Source: Corynebacterium callunae DSM 20147
GTDB lineage: Bacteria; Actinomycetota; Actinomycetes; Mycobacteriales; Mycobacteriaceae
Direction: 5' to 3'
Assembly: GCF_000344785.1 (NCBI RefSeq)
Contig: NC_020506.1
Location: 2,604,001 to 2,668,000, forward strand
DNA: 64,000 nt
A model generated the notes under the pieces. It saw only the letters and a list, made by a program, of their open reading frames with translations. It was not told the origin of the DNA and did no database searches. A program made the position numbers and the translations under genes. This document shows, piece by piece, positions 1 through 8,463 of this stretch. Numbering within the stretch: position 1 is the stretch's first letter; every line of letters begins with the position of its first letter.

Positions 1-951
1 TGCCTTGGAATCAACAAGGATTCCGGTGTGGTCGTCGTCGATGGAATCGCGCAGGCCGCCGGAGCTGCGATAACCGATGGTGGGCACGCTGTGTTGGGCG
101 GCTTCGGTGACGGCCAAACCCCAGCCTTCTTTGCGGGAGGGCATGAGATGGATGGTGGCGCGCTCGAGGAGGGCATGTTTATGATCCTCAGCCACCTGAC
201 CGTGGAACACCACCCGATCGCTCACACCGAGCTCGCGGGCATAGGCCACCAATTCTTCCTGCCACCAGCCACTGCCCACCACATCGAGCACCACGCCATC
301 AAGGGCTGCCACCACATCCATGGCATGTTCAATCTGCTTATGGGGCACCAAGCGCGAGAGCGTAATCAAATGCACGCCATCACGGTCCAGGCGAGGCAGA
401 TGAGCTGGCACCAGATCCAGGCCATTGCGGATAATGTGAATGCGCTCTGGCTCCACACCAAGATTGCTCAGTTCCTCTGCACTAGGCGCGGAAACCGTGA
501 CATAAGGTGCATTTTTATAGGCGCGGGGTGCAACTTTAGATTCCAAAAACCAACCCACGCGCGCCAGGACCGGGCCGACCACTGGCCACTGCTCGCGGTG
601 ACAGTGATGGGTAAGCAAAATGGTGGGCTTGCCGGAGAAAAACCTGCCAAAAAAAGGAATGCCATTTTGGGTATCTACCACCACATCAACCTTGGCAAAG
701 GTGCCGATACCCAACCTGCCTAAAGTCATGGCAGCCCAAGCCTTGGGATAAACGCTGAATTTCTCCCCGCTGCGCGAATAGCGCACACCATCGCGGAAGG
801 AACGCCGCGGGGCATCGGTATGTCCTGCCGTGCGGAAAATAACCTCATGGCCTTGGGAAGCCAGATATTCCCCCACTCGTTCCAGGTAGCGTTCACTACC
901 GCCACCTTGGGGATGAGTGGTATCGCGCCAGCACAACAAAAGGATCTTCAT
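1..951 (-). CDS. GT4-family glycosyltransferase (3' end outside window)
   Basis: Open minus-strand frame from the ATG at 951 to the window edge with no stop, so the C-terminus is missing. The product begins MKILLLCWRDTTHPQGGGSE, the usual N-terminus of GT-B fold family 4 enzymes, with the glycine-rich GGGSE loop near residue 17. Later it carries a THHCHREQWP stretch, a VSAPSAEELSNLGV segment and, near residue 280, the donor-binding region MPSRKEGWGLAVTEAAQHSVP, in which the E..G...EA pattern is typical of the family. It most likely transfers a sugar from a nucleotide or polyprenyl donor to an envelope or small-molecule acceptor; the acceptor cannot be told from sequence. It is divergent from the gene at 1021, separated by 69 bases. 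The family call is firm and the substrate unknown. Confidence 0.88.
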   Translation of the reverse strand, partial: MKILLLCWRDTTHPQGGGSERYLERVGEYLASQGHEVIFRTAGHTDAPRRSFRDGVRYSRSGEKFSVYPKAWAAMTLGRLGIGTFAKVDVVVDTQNGIPFFGRFFSGKPTILLTHHCHREQWPVVGPVLARVGWFLESKVAPRAYKNAPYVTVSAPSAEELSNLGVEPERIHIIRNGLDLVPAHLPRLDRDGVHLITLSRLVPHKQIEHAMDVVAALDGVVLDVVGSGWWQEELVAYARELGVSDRVVFHGQVAEDHKHALLERATIHLMPSRKEGWGLAVTEAAQHSVPTIGYRSSGGLRDSIDDDHTGILVDSKA

Positions 952-1008
952 AGGGTTTCCAAGTTTAGCTGCATGTGCCCCGGATTCCCGCCTCCAGCCC
1001 AAACCCGT

Positions 1009-1014
1009 CATAAT
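1009..1014 (+). promoter_or_regulatory. -10 box of the gene at 1021, probable leaderless start
   Basis: CATAAT lies 6 bases before the ATG at 1021, with no Shine-Dalgarno sequence between them. This geometry fits a leaderless transcript starting at the A of the ATG, common in corynebacteria. It argues for 1021 rather than the longer reading frame that opens at 820. Confidence 0.45.
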
Positions 1015-1020
1015 AGTTTT

Positions 1021-1614
1021 ATGACTTCCAGCAGCTCAGAAACCATCACGATTTTTTCGCCTTTCCGCGCCCCCGGCCACAGCCCGGAGGAGATCCGCGA
1101 ACTTATTTTGACTGCAGCCCGCGAAGATGGCGCCGACTTTATCGGGGTGCCTTTTGCCAATACCGATAATGTCACCATTGAAGTCTCCTCCGAATTAATC
1201 AATGACAATCTCGGCTGGCTCGATGATTTTGTGCTGGCTGAAGGCCTGGGTCTGCAGCATAATGGCGAAACCCTGCGCTTTGGCGATGAAGACATTAACT
1301 TCACCATCAAAATGCGTGGCGATGACGATGCCCGCATTGGCGCCTCCCGTCTGGGGCTAGAGCCACTGATGACTCTTATGCATGAAGATGAGGACTTTAT
1401 TGTCATTAGCCGCTTTGACCTGGATAACCCGGCCGATGAGTCCACCTATATCAAAGCCCGTAGCTTTGATGAATTAGCTGGTTGGACCCTGGAATATGGC
1501 GTTGCAGGCGTTAGCCACACCACCATCGTTCCCGATGTCTCCACCGCAATTACTACCGTTCTGCGCTGGATGAATGGTGAGGATATCCGCGATCTGGACT
1601 GGTCCACCAATTGA
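1021..1614 (+). CDS. Conserved hypothetical protein, 197 aa
   Basis: The reading frame extends upstream to 820, but that part runs antisense through the glycosyltransferase, and a -10 box sits directly before the ATG at 1021, so this start was chosen. The product is acidic and soluble, with no signal peptide or membrane segment. It looks like an alpha/beta protein: an N-terminal helical segment (SPEEIRELILTAAREDG), an acidic centre with DDDARIG near residue 103, and a C-terminal TTVLRWMNGEDIRDLDW. I do not recognise a catalytic motif. It overlaps the following methyltransferase by 4 bases (TTGA), so the two are probably translated from one mRNA. Its function is unknown; the neighbourhood suggests envelope or secondary modification. 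Confidence 0.75.
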   Translation: MTSSSSETITIFSPFRAPGHSPEEIRELILTAAREDGADFIGVPFANTDNVTIEVSSELINDNLGWLDDFVLAEGLGLQHNGETLRFGDEDINFTIKMRGDDDARIGASRLGLEPLMTLMHEDEDFIVISRFDLDNPADESTYIKARSFDELAGWTLEYGVAGVSHTTIVPDVSTAITTVLRWMNGEDIRDLDWSTN

Positions 1615-2375
1615 TCCCTGCGCACACCCGCCGCTTGGCCACCCTGCGCCGCGCGCTGGGTTTACTCAGCGATTTCCGCTTTGAGCAAACCCGCCCCGAT
1701 ATCTTCTACGGCAACTTAGCCCAAGACACTGCCACGCTTATCGACGCCATCAGCCACGACATCACCGGCCACTCACTGGCCGGCAAGGTTGTTGTTGATG
1801 TGGGCGGTGGACCTGGCTATTTCGCCTCAGCTTTCCGCGCGCGCAAAGCGCAGTATTTTAGTGTGGAACCAGACGTTGGCGAGATGGCAGCAGCTGGCAT
1901 TAAGGTGCGTGGCTCGGTCCGCGGATCCGGCCTTGACCTGCCACTTTTAGATAACTCCTGCGATATCATCTATTCCTCCAACGTGGCAGAACATCTAGCT
2001 GATCCCTGGCGCATGGGCGATGAAATGCTGCGTGTCACCAAACCAGGTGGCATTGCGATTTTGAGCTATACCATCTGGCTAGGCCCTTTTGGTGGCCATG
2101 AAACAGGCATCTGGCAGCACTATGTGGGTGGCGAATTCGCGCTTAAGCGCTACCTTCGCAAACATGGTCACCTGCCGAAGAATGTTTTTGGCCAATCTCT
2201 TTTTGATGTCTCCTGCGCTGCGGGTTTGAACTGGGCAAAACAAGCTACAGATGCTCAGTTGGTACTTGCTTTTCCGCGTTATCACCCCACATGGGCTTGG
2301 TTTTTAGTCCGGGTACCGGTTTTGCGTGAATTCTTGGTGAGCAACCTGGTGTTGGTGCTGCGCAAAGGTGAGTGA
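1611..2375 (+). CDS. Class I SAM-dependent methyltransferase
   Basis: 254 aa beginning with a TTG that overlaps the upstream stop by 4 bases. The SAM-binding motif I, VVDVGGGPGYF, lies at about residues 60-70, followed by the acidic end of strand 2 (SVEPD), the motif-IV-like DLPLLDNSCDIIYSSNVAEHL and VTKPGGIAILSYT, all in the normal order for a UbiE/Methyltransf_11-type enzyme. The hydrophobic C-terminus (WFLVRVPVLREFLVSNLVLVLRKGE) may touch the membrane. The acceptor is unknown. Corynebacteria and mycobacteria keep a similar gene near pck and the mycolate genes, so a lipid or glycolipid acceptor is plausible but only inferred. Confidence 0.88.
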   Translation: MIPAHTRRLATLRRALGLLSDFRFEQTRPDIFYGNLAQDTATLIDAISHDITGHSLAGKVVVDVGGGPGYFASAFRARKAQYFSVEPDVGEMAAAGIKVRGSVRGSGLDLPLLDNSCDIIYSSNVAEHLADPWRMGDEMLRVTKPGGIAILSYTIWLGPFGGHETGIWQHYVGGEFALKRYLRKHGHLPKNVFGQSLFDVSCAAGLNWAKQATDAQLVLAFPRYHPTWAWFLVRVPVLREFLVSNLVLVLRKGE

Positions 2376-2438
2376 AGTGGGGTTAGGGATTGTGTTCCCT
2401 CCAAGCGAAAAAGTCTGCGCCCATTTTCGACTTTAAGA

Positions 2439-2653
2439 GTGCAACTTCTTCAGCGGGCGACTTTGCGAAAGCTTGAATTGATTCATGCGGCAATGGGTAT
2501 TGGTGCCTTAAGATTCCACCAGGAAACCATTTGGAACAGTTATCTGGCGACCAACGCGGACGACATAGTATTCGTGTGAATGCTCAATGGTGTCTCTGAT
2601 GTATCTGGAATAAAGAAGGTGCGGATAAGGTCGAACTCGTCGACTTTCATTGA
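2439..2653 (+). pseudogene. Remnant of a HigB-type (RelE-fold) toxin gene
   Basis: Translating 2439 onward gives LQRATLRKLELIHAAMGIGALR, then a frameshift near 2512, after which another frame reads PPGNHLEQLSGDQRGRHSIR, VNAQW, a stop at 2597-2599, and CIWNKEGADKVELVDFH before a terminal TGA at 2651. These blocks match the C-terminal two thirds of HigB toxins (LRKLxxLNAA, PPGNRLExLxGDRxGQxSIRIN, QWRICFRW, VExVDYH). The in-frame TGA replaces the conserved Cys codon of QWRICF. The N-terminus is not recognisable. The position just before higA is the normal toxin-then-antitoxin order. The toxin is dead through at least one frameshift and one nonsense change. Confidence 0.8.
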
Positions 2654-2960
2654 AAATGAACTGGACAAACCAGGTGAGTTTATTGAGCCGATCCACCCAG
2701 GTGAGATCCTGATGGAAGATTTCATCACCGGCTTCGGGATCACACAAAATAAGCTCGCTGTAGCAATTGGCGTACCACCACGTCGAATCAGCGAGATCGT
2801 GCATGGCAAGCGGGGTGTCAGCGCTGATACTACTCTTCGCCTGGCACGGTATTTTGGTACATCCGCCGAGATGTGGATGAATCTGCAGACGAACTATGAG
2901 CTACGGCTGGAGCGTCGGGCACTGCATGAGAAGATCGCTGGTGTGGGATCGAAGCAGTGA
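2580..2960 (+). CDS. higA: HigA-family antitoxin, orphaned
   Basis: The HigA core starts at PIHPGEILMEDFITGFGITQNKLAVAIGVPPRRISEIVHGKR and continues as an Xre-type helix-turn-helix to TTLRLARYFGTSAEMWMNLQ, the family signature. The annotated start at 2580 lies inside the ruined toxin gene and is unlikely to be native. In-frame alternatives are GTG 2619 and ATG 2712, and the latter would cut off the first conserved residues. A better-placed ATG at 2656 is out of frame by one, which suggests a small indel has also damaged the antitoxin start. The protein would bind its own promoter and neutralise HigB; with the toxin destroyed it is an orphan or on its way to being lost. Confidence 0.7.
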   Translation: MLNGVSDVSGIKKVRIRSNSSTFIENELDKPGEFIEPIHPGEILMEDFITGFGITQNKLAVAIGVPPRRISEIVHGKRGVSADTTLRLARYFGTSAEMWMNLQTNYELRLERRALHEKIAGVGSKQ

Positions 2961-3050
2961 AAGGGCAGGATATAATTCCTTTTCCATTGCAATAGATTGC
3001 CGCGTTCATTTCCACGATCACTGGAACTTAGGTTGGTTCTAAAACAGCAG

Positions 3051-3094
3051 AAAACCCCGGATTCAGGCACCCTTTTGGGTTTCTGAATCCGGGG
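3051..3094 (-). terminator. Rho-independent terminator of pck
   Basis: A perfect 12-base stem (CCCCGGATTCAG at 3055-3066 with CTGAATCCGGGG at 3083-3094) and a 16-base loop, followed on the minus strand by TTTT. It lies 15 bases past the pck stop. Confidence 0.88.
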
Positions 3095-3108
3095 TCTCCG
3101 GAGCTGTA

Positions 3109-4941
3109 CTAAGCCTGTGCTGCGTTGATGCGCTTCTTCAGTGCTTCGAACTGCTCATGAACCTCGGTTGGAACCTTTGGTCCCAAGAAGGTGAGGTACT
3201 CAGCATTGTCCTCAACATCAGATGCCCACTGGTGTGCAGGAGCGGTAAGTGCTTCCTTCACATCCTCAAGTGGGGTGTCTAGACCTTCGAGGTCCAGATC
3301 CTCAGCCTTTGCGGTGTAACCAACGATGGTCTCGTCGGCGCCAACACGGCCTTCAATACGGTCGATGACCCACTTCAGAACGCGGGAGTTGTCACCGAAG
3401 CCAGGCCACAGGAAGCGTCCATCTTCGCCACGGCGGAACCAGTTGACCATGAAGATGGATGGCAACTTGTCGCCACCCTTGTTGCCCATGTCGATCCAGT
3501 TCTGCAGGTATTCACCAGCGTTGTAACCCATGAATGGCAGCATTGCCATTGGATCGTGGCGCAAGGTGCCGACCTTTGCCTCAGCGTCAGCTGCGGTCTG
3601 ACCGGATGCGAGGAGGGCGCCAACCATGGTGCCGTGCTCCCAGTCGTAGGTCTGGGAAACCAGTGGAACGGTGTCAGGGCGACGTCCACCGAAGAGGATG
3701 GCGTCGATCTTTACGCCGTGCCAGTCGTTGAACTCTGGTGCAGCTGCTGGGGACTGCTCGATCGCTACACAGTAACGGGAGTTAGGGTGAGCAGCGTTTT
3801 CATCAGACTCTGGGGTCCAGTCGTTACCCTTCCAGTCGATGAGGTGAGCAGGAGTCTCGCCATCCATGCCCTCCCACCAGATATCGCCATCGTCGGTAAG
3901 CGCGACGTTGGTGAACAAGGTGTTTCCGGGCTCCATGGTCTGCATCGCAATTGGGTTGGATGCGTAGTTGGTGCCAGGAGCAACACCGAAGAAACCGTTT
4001 TCTGGGTTGACGGCGTAGAGGCCATCCTCGTGTAGTTTCAGCCATGCAATGTCATCGCCAACAACCTGAGCGGTCCAGCCTGGGATGGTTGGAGTGATCA
4101 TGGCAAGGTTGGTCTTACCGCAAGCAGATGGGAATGCTGCAGCGATGTGGTAAGCGCGGCCTTCTGGATTGATCAGCTTCAGGATGAGCATGTGCTCAGC
4201 CATCCAGCCTTCTTCACGAGCCATGACAGAAGCGATACGCAGTGCGTAGCACTTCTTAGCAAGGATGGCGTTTCCGCCGTAGCCGGAGCCGTAGGACCAG
4301 ATTTCCTTGGTGTCAGGGAACTGGGTGATGTATTTGGTGTCATTGCAAGGCCATGGAACATCTTCCTGACCTGGCTCCAAAGGTGCACCAACGGTGTGCA
4401 GGCACTTAACGAAGGTGCCGTTCTCACCGATCTTCTCCAAGGCTTCAGCACCCATGCGGGTCATGATGCGCATGGACATGACAACGTACTCAGAGTCGGT
4501 TAGCTGAACACCGAGCTTTGGCTCAGGATCGCTGATTGGGCCCATGCAGAAAGGAACCACATACATGGTGCGGCCCTTCATGGAGCCAGCGAAATGCTTG
4601 GACATTTCGTCCTTCATCGCCTGTGGCGGTGCCCAGTTATTGGTAGGACCTGCATCTTCTTCCTTCTCGGAGCAGATGAAGGTACGGGATTCAACACGTG
4701 CAACATCGGAAGGGTTGGAACGTGCCAGGAAGCTATTGGGGTGCTTCTCCTCATTTAGCTTAATGAGGGTTCCAGCCTCAACGAGCTCCTCCGCCATGCG
4801 ATCCCACTCTTCTTGGGAACCGTCTGCGAAGACAACTGCTTCTGGCTGAAATAGCTCGACCGCGTCCGCGATCCAGCTCAGCAGTTCCTCATTGTTAGTT
4901 GGCGCCTCACCTTTAAGGCCCCTGATTGCAGCTGTAGTCAT
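3109..4941 (-). CDS. pck: Phosphoenolpyruvate carboxykinase (GTP)
   Basis: 610 aa. It converts oxaloacetate plus GTP to PEP, CO2 and GDP: the gluconeogenic exit from the TCA cycle in the cytosol. The P-loop (kinase-1a) motif [12 protein letters not shown] and the [20 protein letters not shown] block (here [17 protein letters not shown]) with the conserved reactive cysteine of GTP-type PEPCKs are intact, as are VVGDDIAWL (metal binding) and [12 protein letters not shown]. The reading frame extends 5 codons further, but MTTAAIRGL matches the known corynebacterial N-terminus and GGAGAAG sits just upstream of the ATG at 4941. The gene is monocistronic with its own terminator. It is near the full family length, with no oddity seen. 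Confidence 0.97.
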   Translation of the reverse strand: MTTAAIRGLKGEAPTNNEELLSWIADAVELFQPEAVVFADGSQEEWDRMAEELVEAGTLIKLNEEKHPNSFLARSNPSDVARVESRTFICSEKEEDAGPTNNWAPPQAMKDEMSKHFAGSMKGRTMYVVPFCMGPISDPEPKLGVQLTDSEYVVMSMRIMTRMGAEALEKIGENGTFVKCLHTVGAPLEPGQEDVPWPCNDTKYITQFPDTKEIWSYGSGYGGNAILAKKCYALRIASVMAREEGWMAEHMLILKLINPEGRAYHIAAAFPSACGKTNLAMITPTIPGWTAQVVGDDIAWLKLHEDGLYAVNPENGFFGVAPGTNYASNPIAMQTMEPGNTLFTNVALTDDGDIWWEGMDGETPAHLIDWKGNDWTPESDENAAHPNSRYCVAIEQSPAAAPEFNDWHGVKIDAILFGGRRPDTVPLVSQTYDWEHGTMVGALLASGQTAADAEAKVGTLRHDPMAMLPFMGYNAGEYLQNWIDMGNKGGDKLPSIFMVNWFRRGEDGRFLWPGFGDNSRVLKWVIDRIEGRVGADETIVGYTAKAEDLDLEGLDTPLEDVKEALTAPAHQWASDVEDNAEYLTFLGPKVPTEVHEQFEALKKRINAAQA

Positions 4942-5059
4942 CACTTCTCCAGACAATTTGTCACTCGACTGAGTTCTCGAAATCCAGCGTAGCTTTTAGG
5001 ACCGGAACTAGTTAATAAGTCTAATGAGACACATGCCACATTTGTCATTACCAGTGCAC

Positions 5060-5452
5060 TTACCCCCTGTCCACACGCATCCATAGACTTTTATTGTGAG
5101 TAAAATTCCCGTTTGACTGCCCCTTTTCGGGGGTAGATTCGGGCACTAGCCCCCATGTTTCAGAGCGCTCATTAATGTCATTTTGCGCTAAACCCCAATC
5201 ATTTTCCGGCATTTGTGTAGCCCACACCTCATAAGTACCCGAAAAACTATGCATGCTTATGCGGTCTACAACTCCATCCCCGTCCAGATCAGCGAGAATG
5301 GTAATCCCTTTCTCGCTGCTGAAGGTGACAGATTCCTCCCCCACATCCCCTATCTCAAGGAAGCTTCCCTCAAATTCCAGGGCTAGGCCGCCGGGCACCC
5401 CTACGGCATCCGCCAATAATTCCCCAAGTCCGTTTAGCCATGTGTACTTCAT
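5060..5452 (-). CDS. Hypothetical protein with an acidic D-x-D-x-D-G loop
   Basis: 130 aa, no signal peptide. The middle reads ITILADLDGDGVVDRISMHSFSGTYEVWAT. The DLDGDGVVD stretch is a calcium-loop-like pattern found in small actinobacterial proteins annotated as DUF6802, which I suggest only tentatively. The gene starts 2 bases after the stop of the 395-aa gene upstream, so the two form an operon and probably work together. The C-terminal third is polar and probably disordered. No terminator-like hairpin is obvious after the stop. Confidence 0.7.
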   Translation of the reverse strand: MKYTWLNGLGELLADAVGVPGGLALEFEGSFLEIGDVGEESVTFSSEKGITILADLDGDGVVDRISMHSFSGTYEVWATQMPENDWGLAQNDINERSETWGLVPESTPEKGQSNGNFTHNKSLWMRVDRG

Positions 5453-5454
5453 TG

Positions 5455-6642
5455 TTACTTTTCACTATCCAAACGCTGTTGACGCAACCACTTCATTGGC
5501 CCCAATTTATCCCCTGCGGTTCTACTGGTTATATCTAGTTGAAGCATTTTTTGGGCCTGATTCCACCATTTCGTCACTTTGCTACGCCGTGCATTAAGCA
5601 CTTGGATGAACACCATAAGCAGTACCAAAGGCAGCGAATCTAAGCGAAGTAAAGTTGTAACAAGAATTGCAAAGGCTGCCATGATAAGCACTTGTGTAGC
5701 AATTCTTGGCTCACCTGGAAAAGCTATATTCCACCGCCTACGCACCCCCTCGCGATCATTATGCAGGCGAAATTTTTGGAATTCTAAATCATCTTTTCGC
5801 TCCCAGCGCGCCACCACTTGATCCCACCGTCCGCTCGGCACTTGGGGGAATTGCTCTTTAATTGGCATTCGTGCCAGCTTTAACACGGTTTCCACGATGT
5901 CCGAGCCAGCAGGAACCGCACCTGGGCACACACCAACGGGCAGAGGCGAGCACACAACCAGTCGGCCCACGCGGTGCCAAGCGTCCTGCAAGATGGGGGC
6001 GTCGACAAGCAAAAAACCTGTGGGCCCAGCAACCGCAACCACAACGTCAACCCCGGCGGAATCACTGAGCTCAACGTGGGGTGCAAGCTGTGTACGCAGC
6101 AGCGCAACGGCCTGCATATCTGGACCGATGACTGCCACCCGCGGAATTTCTGCCACCGGTTGGCGTGACACTAAAATACCAGGTGTGAGCTGGGGAAACA
6201 GTCGGGATAATGCCTGTAACTCACCAATTAGCAGGCGTTCCCGGACTTTAATGAGCTCGGAAATTTCAACTGTGTAATTTGAGAGCTTGTCCTTATCTTC
6301 TATATGCACAAAAAGTTGGGGGCCAAATCGCATCCGCGAACGGACCCGGCCGCTAAGCTCGCCGGGGTGCACCAACAGCACCACATCGGCACCCGAACCC
6401 ACCGCGGGCCAAGTAGTTCGCACCATCACCGCGCCTGGAATGGAAATATCAACCGCAGCATCTAAGGTGCACACCCCAATGCGAGGCGGACCCGTGAGCT
6501 GAAATAAAACCTGTTGCACCGCACGTGCTGCCGGATCGCTCAAAGGCTGACTTTCCGCCCACGCCGCGGCTTTGAGAAAAACTGCAGGAACCGCTGTTCC
6601 CATATGCCCACCCCTAGACACTAATTTTGCGAAGATCCCCAT
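5455..6642 (-). CDS. Hypothetical membrane-anchored protein, 395 aa
   Basis: I do not recognise the family. The first ~290 residues are soluble and valine/alanine-rich, alternating beta-like segments (VRTTWPAVGSGADVVLLVHP, VVVAVAGPTGFLLVD) that resemble two Rossmann-like halves, but no nucleotide-binding motif is convincing. A hydrophobic hairpin follows at about residues 315-350 (ATQVLIMAAFAILVTTLLRL, LPLVLLMVFIQVL), then a basic cytoplasmic-type tail. An internal ATG at 6603 is an alternative start. The gene is co-transcribed with the 130-aa gene downstream. This pair sits between pck and trmB without a clear link to either, and its function is unknown. Confidence 0.72.
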   Translation of the reverse strand: MGIFAKLVSRGGHMGTAVPAVFLKAAAWAESQPLSDPAARAVQQVLFQLTGPPRIGVCTLDAAVDISIPGAVMVRTTWPAVGSGADVVLLVHPGELSGRVRSRMRFGPQLFVHIEDKDKLSNYTVEISELIKVRERLLIGELQALSRLFPQLTPGILVSRQPVAEIPRVAVIGPDMQAVALLRTQLAPHVELSDSAGVDVVVAVAGPTGFLLVDAPILQDAWHRVGRLVVCSPLPVGVCPGAVPAGSDIVETVLKLARMPIKEQFPQVPSGRWDQVVARWERKDDLEFQKFRLHNDREGVRRRWNIAFPGEPRIATQVLIMAAFAILVTTLLRLDSLPLVLLMVFIQVLNARRSKVTKWWNQAQKMLQLDITSRTAGDKLGPMKWLRQQRLDSEK

Positions 6643-7002
6643 CCCCCTGCGCAGCTTTTAAAGCTTAAACACCATCGAACCCTAGAGTTAGCAACTGCGC
6701 AACTGCCTCTGTGGATAACTTCGATGTGTGCGCAGCACAACAGACATATTAGAGTCCAAACTGTAGGATTAATCCATAAGCGCAACTCCCATCTACCTTG
6801 AAAAATGGGAAAGTTGCCAGGATTTCATTTTTAGGTCAGTCTTATATGCCGACATCTTTTGGCTTTGGCAGCACTGCTCCCAGCATCGAGGGAAATCCTC
6901 ATATCTTTTGTTGGAAGATTCTTTAAGCCTGCAGACTGGCAAAGTCCATGCATAATCGCACAATATTGAAGTTTTACATCTAAACAGGAAAAATAACCAC
7001 TA
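6643..7002. other. 360-base intergenic region between divergent genes
   Basis: Holds the promoters for the 395-aa gene (minus) and trmB (plus). Possible -10 elements are TAGAGT near 6682 and TAGGAT near 6766. A bulged inverted repeat (GCAACTCCCAT near 6783 with ATGGGAAAGTTGC near 6807) could be an operator or a short RNA hairpin. I see no open reading frame or RNA gene. Confidence 0.35.
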
Positions 7003-7770
7003 ATGTCTATTTCTGATAATTCCCGAGATCAACTGGGTGAACTGCCAGCTGGCCGTCCCCTCCAATCCGATTTTGATAATGACCTGGACTACCCACGTCT
7101 AGGTAGCGTCACTTTCCGTCGCGGTACCCTCACCGAAAACCAGCAAACCATGTGGGATGAAAAGTGGCCAGAACTTGGTCGCATCCTCGAAGATGAGCTC
7201 ATTGACCTAGATAGCTGGTTTGGTCGCAGCGGCGCTCGCACCATTGTGGAAATTGGCTCCGGTACCGGCACCTCCACTGCAGCTATGGCCCCGCTGGAAG
7301 CTGATACCAACATCGTTGCCGTTGAGTTGTACAAGCCAGGTTTGGCCAAGCTCATGGGCTCTGTGGTGCGCGGTGGCATTGACAATATCCGCATGGTGCG
7401 CGGTGATGGCATTGAGGTTCTTAACCGCATGTTCGCCGATGAATCCCTCGACGGTATCCGCGTTTACTTCCCGGATCCTTGGCCTAAGGCTCGCCACAAC
7501 AAGCGTCGCATCATCCAATCTGGTCCTTTGAACCTCTTTGCTAAGAAGCTCAAACCAGGCGGAGTGCTGCATGTGGCAACCGACCACGCCGACTATGCAG
7601 AGTGGATCAATGAGCTTGTCAACGTTGAGCCTTTGTTGGAATACAAGGGCTGGCCTTGGGCAGAATGCCCACAGCTCACCGACCGTCAGGTCATCACCAA
7701 GTTTGAGGGCAAGGGTCTAGAAAAAGACCATGTCATCAACGAATATCTGTGGCAGAAGGTTCAAAACTAA
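7003..7770 (+). CDS. trmB: tRNA (guanosine(46)-N7)-methyltransferase
   Basis: 255 aa. It methylates N7 of G46 in the variable loop of tRNAs using SAM. The SAM motif [17 protein letters not shown] lies at about residues 79-95; the signature [18 protein letters not shown] (about 150-167) with the PDPWPKxxHxKRR core and the [16 protein letters not shown] block are intact, which makes the call secure. The N-terminal ~60 residues are family-typical for actinobacteria ([15 protein letters not shown]). The stop overlaps the start of the NYN gene (TAATG), so the two are translationally coupled. Confidence 0.96.
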   Translation: MSISDNSRDQLGELPAGRPLQSDFDNDLDYPRLGSVTFRRGTLTENQQTMWDEKWPELGRILEDELIDLDSWFGRSGARTIVEIGSGTGTSTAAMAPLEADTNIVAVELYKPGLAKLMGSVVRGGIDNIRMVRGDGIEVLNRMFADESLDGIRVYFPDPWPKARHNKRRIIQSGPLNLFAKKLKPGGVLHVATDHADYAEWINELVNVEPLLEYKGWPWAECPQLTDRQVITKFEGKGLEKDHVINEYLWQKVQN

Positions 7771-8456
7771 TGACTGATGTCCACGAGATCATTCATAGCT
7801 ACAACCCAACTGATCAAGCAGGCCCAGAAAACCTGCTTTTGGTCTGGGATGCCCCCAACCTAGATATGGGACTGGGTGCGATCCTCGGTGGCCGCCCCAC
7901 AGCTGCCTACCGCCCCCGTTTTGATGCCATTGGTCGCTGGCTGCTAGCTCGTGCTGGCAAGCGCGCCCATGAGTTGGGCCGCCACATTGAACCTGAGGCC
8001 ACGGTCTTTGCCAATATCACCCCAGGTGGCGCTGACGTTGTTCGTCCTTGGGTAGAAGCCCTGCGTAACGTAGGTTTTGCGGTCTTTGCCAAGCCGAAAA
8101 TCGGCGAAGATTCCGATGTCGATCCAGACATGATCGCCCACATCAAGCGTCGCCATAATGAGGGTGTCTTGCGTGGTGTAATCGTTGCCAGTGCCGATGG
8201 CCAGAACTTCCGCGAAACTCTCGAAGAGTTGGTCGCAGAAGGCATTCCAGCCACTGTTATTGGTTTCCATGAGCATGCCTCTTGGGCAGTTGCTCATGAG
8301 CACATTGAATTTGTGGACTTGGAAGAAATCCCGGGTGTATTCCGGGAGCCGTTGCCACGTGTCAGCCTGGATAACCTGCCGGATAACGGCGCATGGCTCC
8401 AGCCTTTCCGTCCTTTGACTGCACTTTTGTCCAACCGCCACAATCCTCAGGAGTAA
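7770..8456 (+). CDS. NYN-domain protein (putative PIN-like ribonuclease)
   Basis: 228 aa starting at the ATG of the TAATG overlap with trmB; the frame extends upstream but would overlap trmB. The fold signature is NLLLVWDAPNLDMGL near residue 23, with the catalytic-type Asp in WDAPN, and VIVASADGQNFRETLEELVAEGIPATVIGF near residue 135, which supplies further acidic residues of the PIN-like active site. NYN proteins are generally metal-dependent ribonucleases. Coupling to a tRNA methyltransferase hints at tRNA or other RNA processing. Its RNA target is unknown. It is followed after 7 bases by the MmpL gene. Confidence 0.85.
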   Translation: MTDVHEIIHSYNPTDQAGPENLLLVWDAPNLDMGLGAILGGRPTAAYRPRFDAIGRWLLARAGKRAHELGRHIEPEATVFANITPGGADVVRPWVEALRNVGFAVFAKPKIGEDSDVDPDMIAHIKRRHNEGVLRGVIVASADGQNFRETLEELVAEGIPATVIGFHEHASWAVAHEHIEFVDLEEIPGVFREPLPRVSLDNLPDNGAWLQPFRPLTALLSNRHNPQE

Positions 8457-8463
8457 AGCACCC

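Noticed and set aside
28..723. 231-aa plus-strand ORF at the window start
   Set aside because: It is antisense to the glycosyltransferase, whose minus-strand frame has clear GT4 motifs but lacks a stop inside the window. The plus ORF is His/Gly-rich with no family pattern.
820..1020. 67-codon N-terminal extension of the gene at 1021
   Set aside because: It overlaps the divergent glycosyltransferase, while a -10 box and ATG at 1021 give a sound start.
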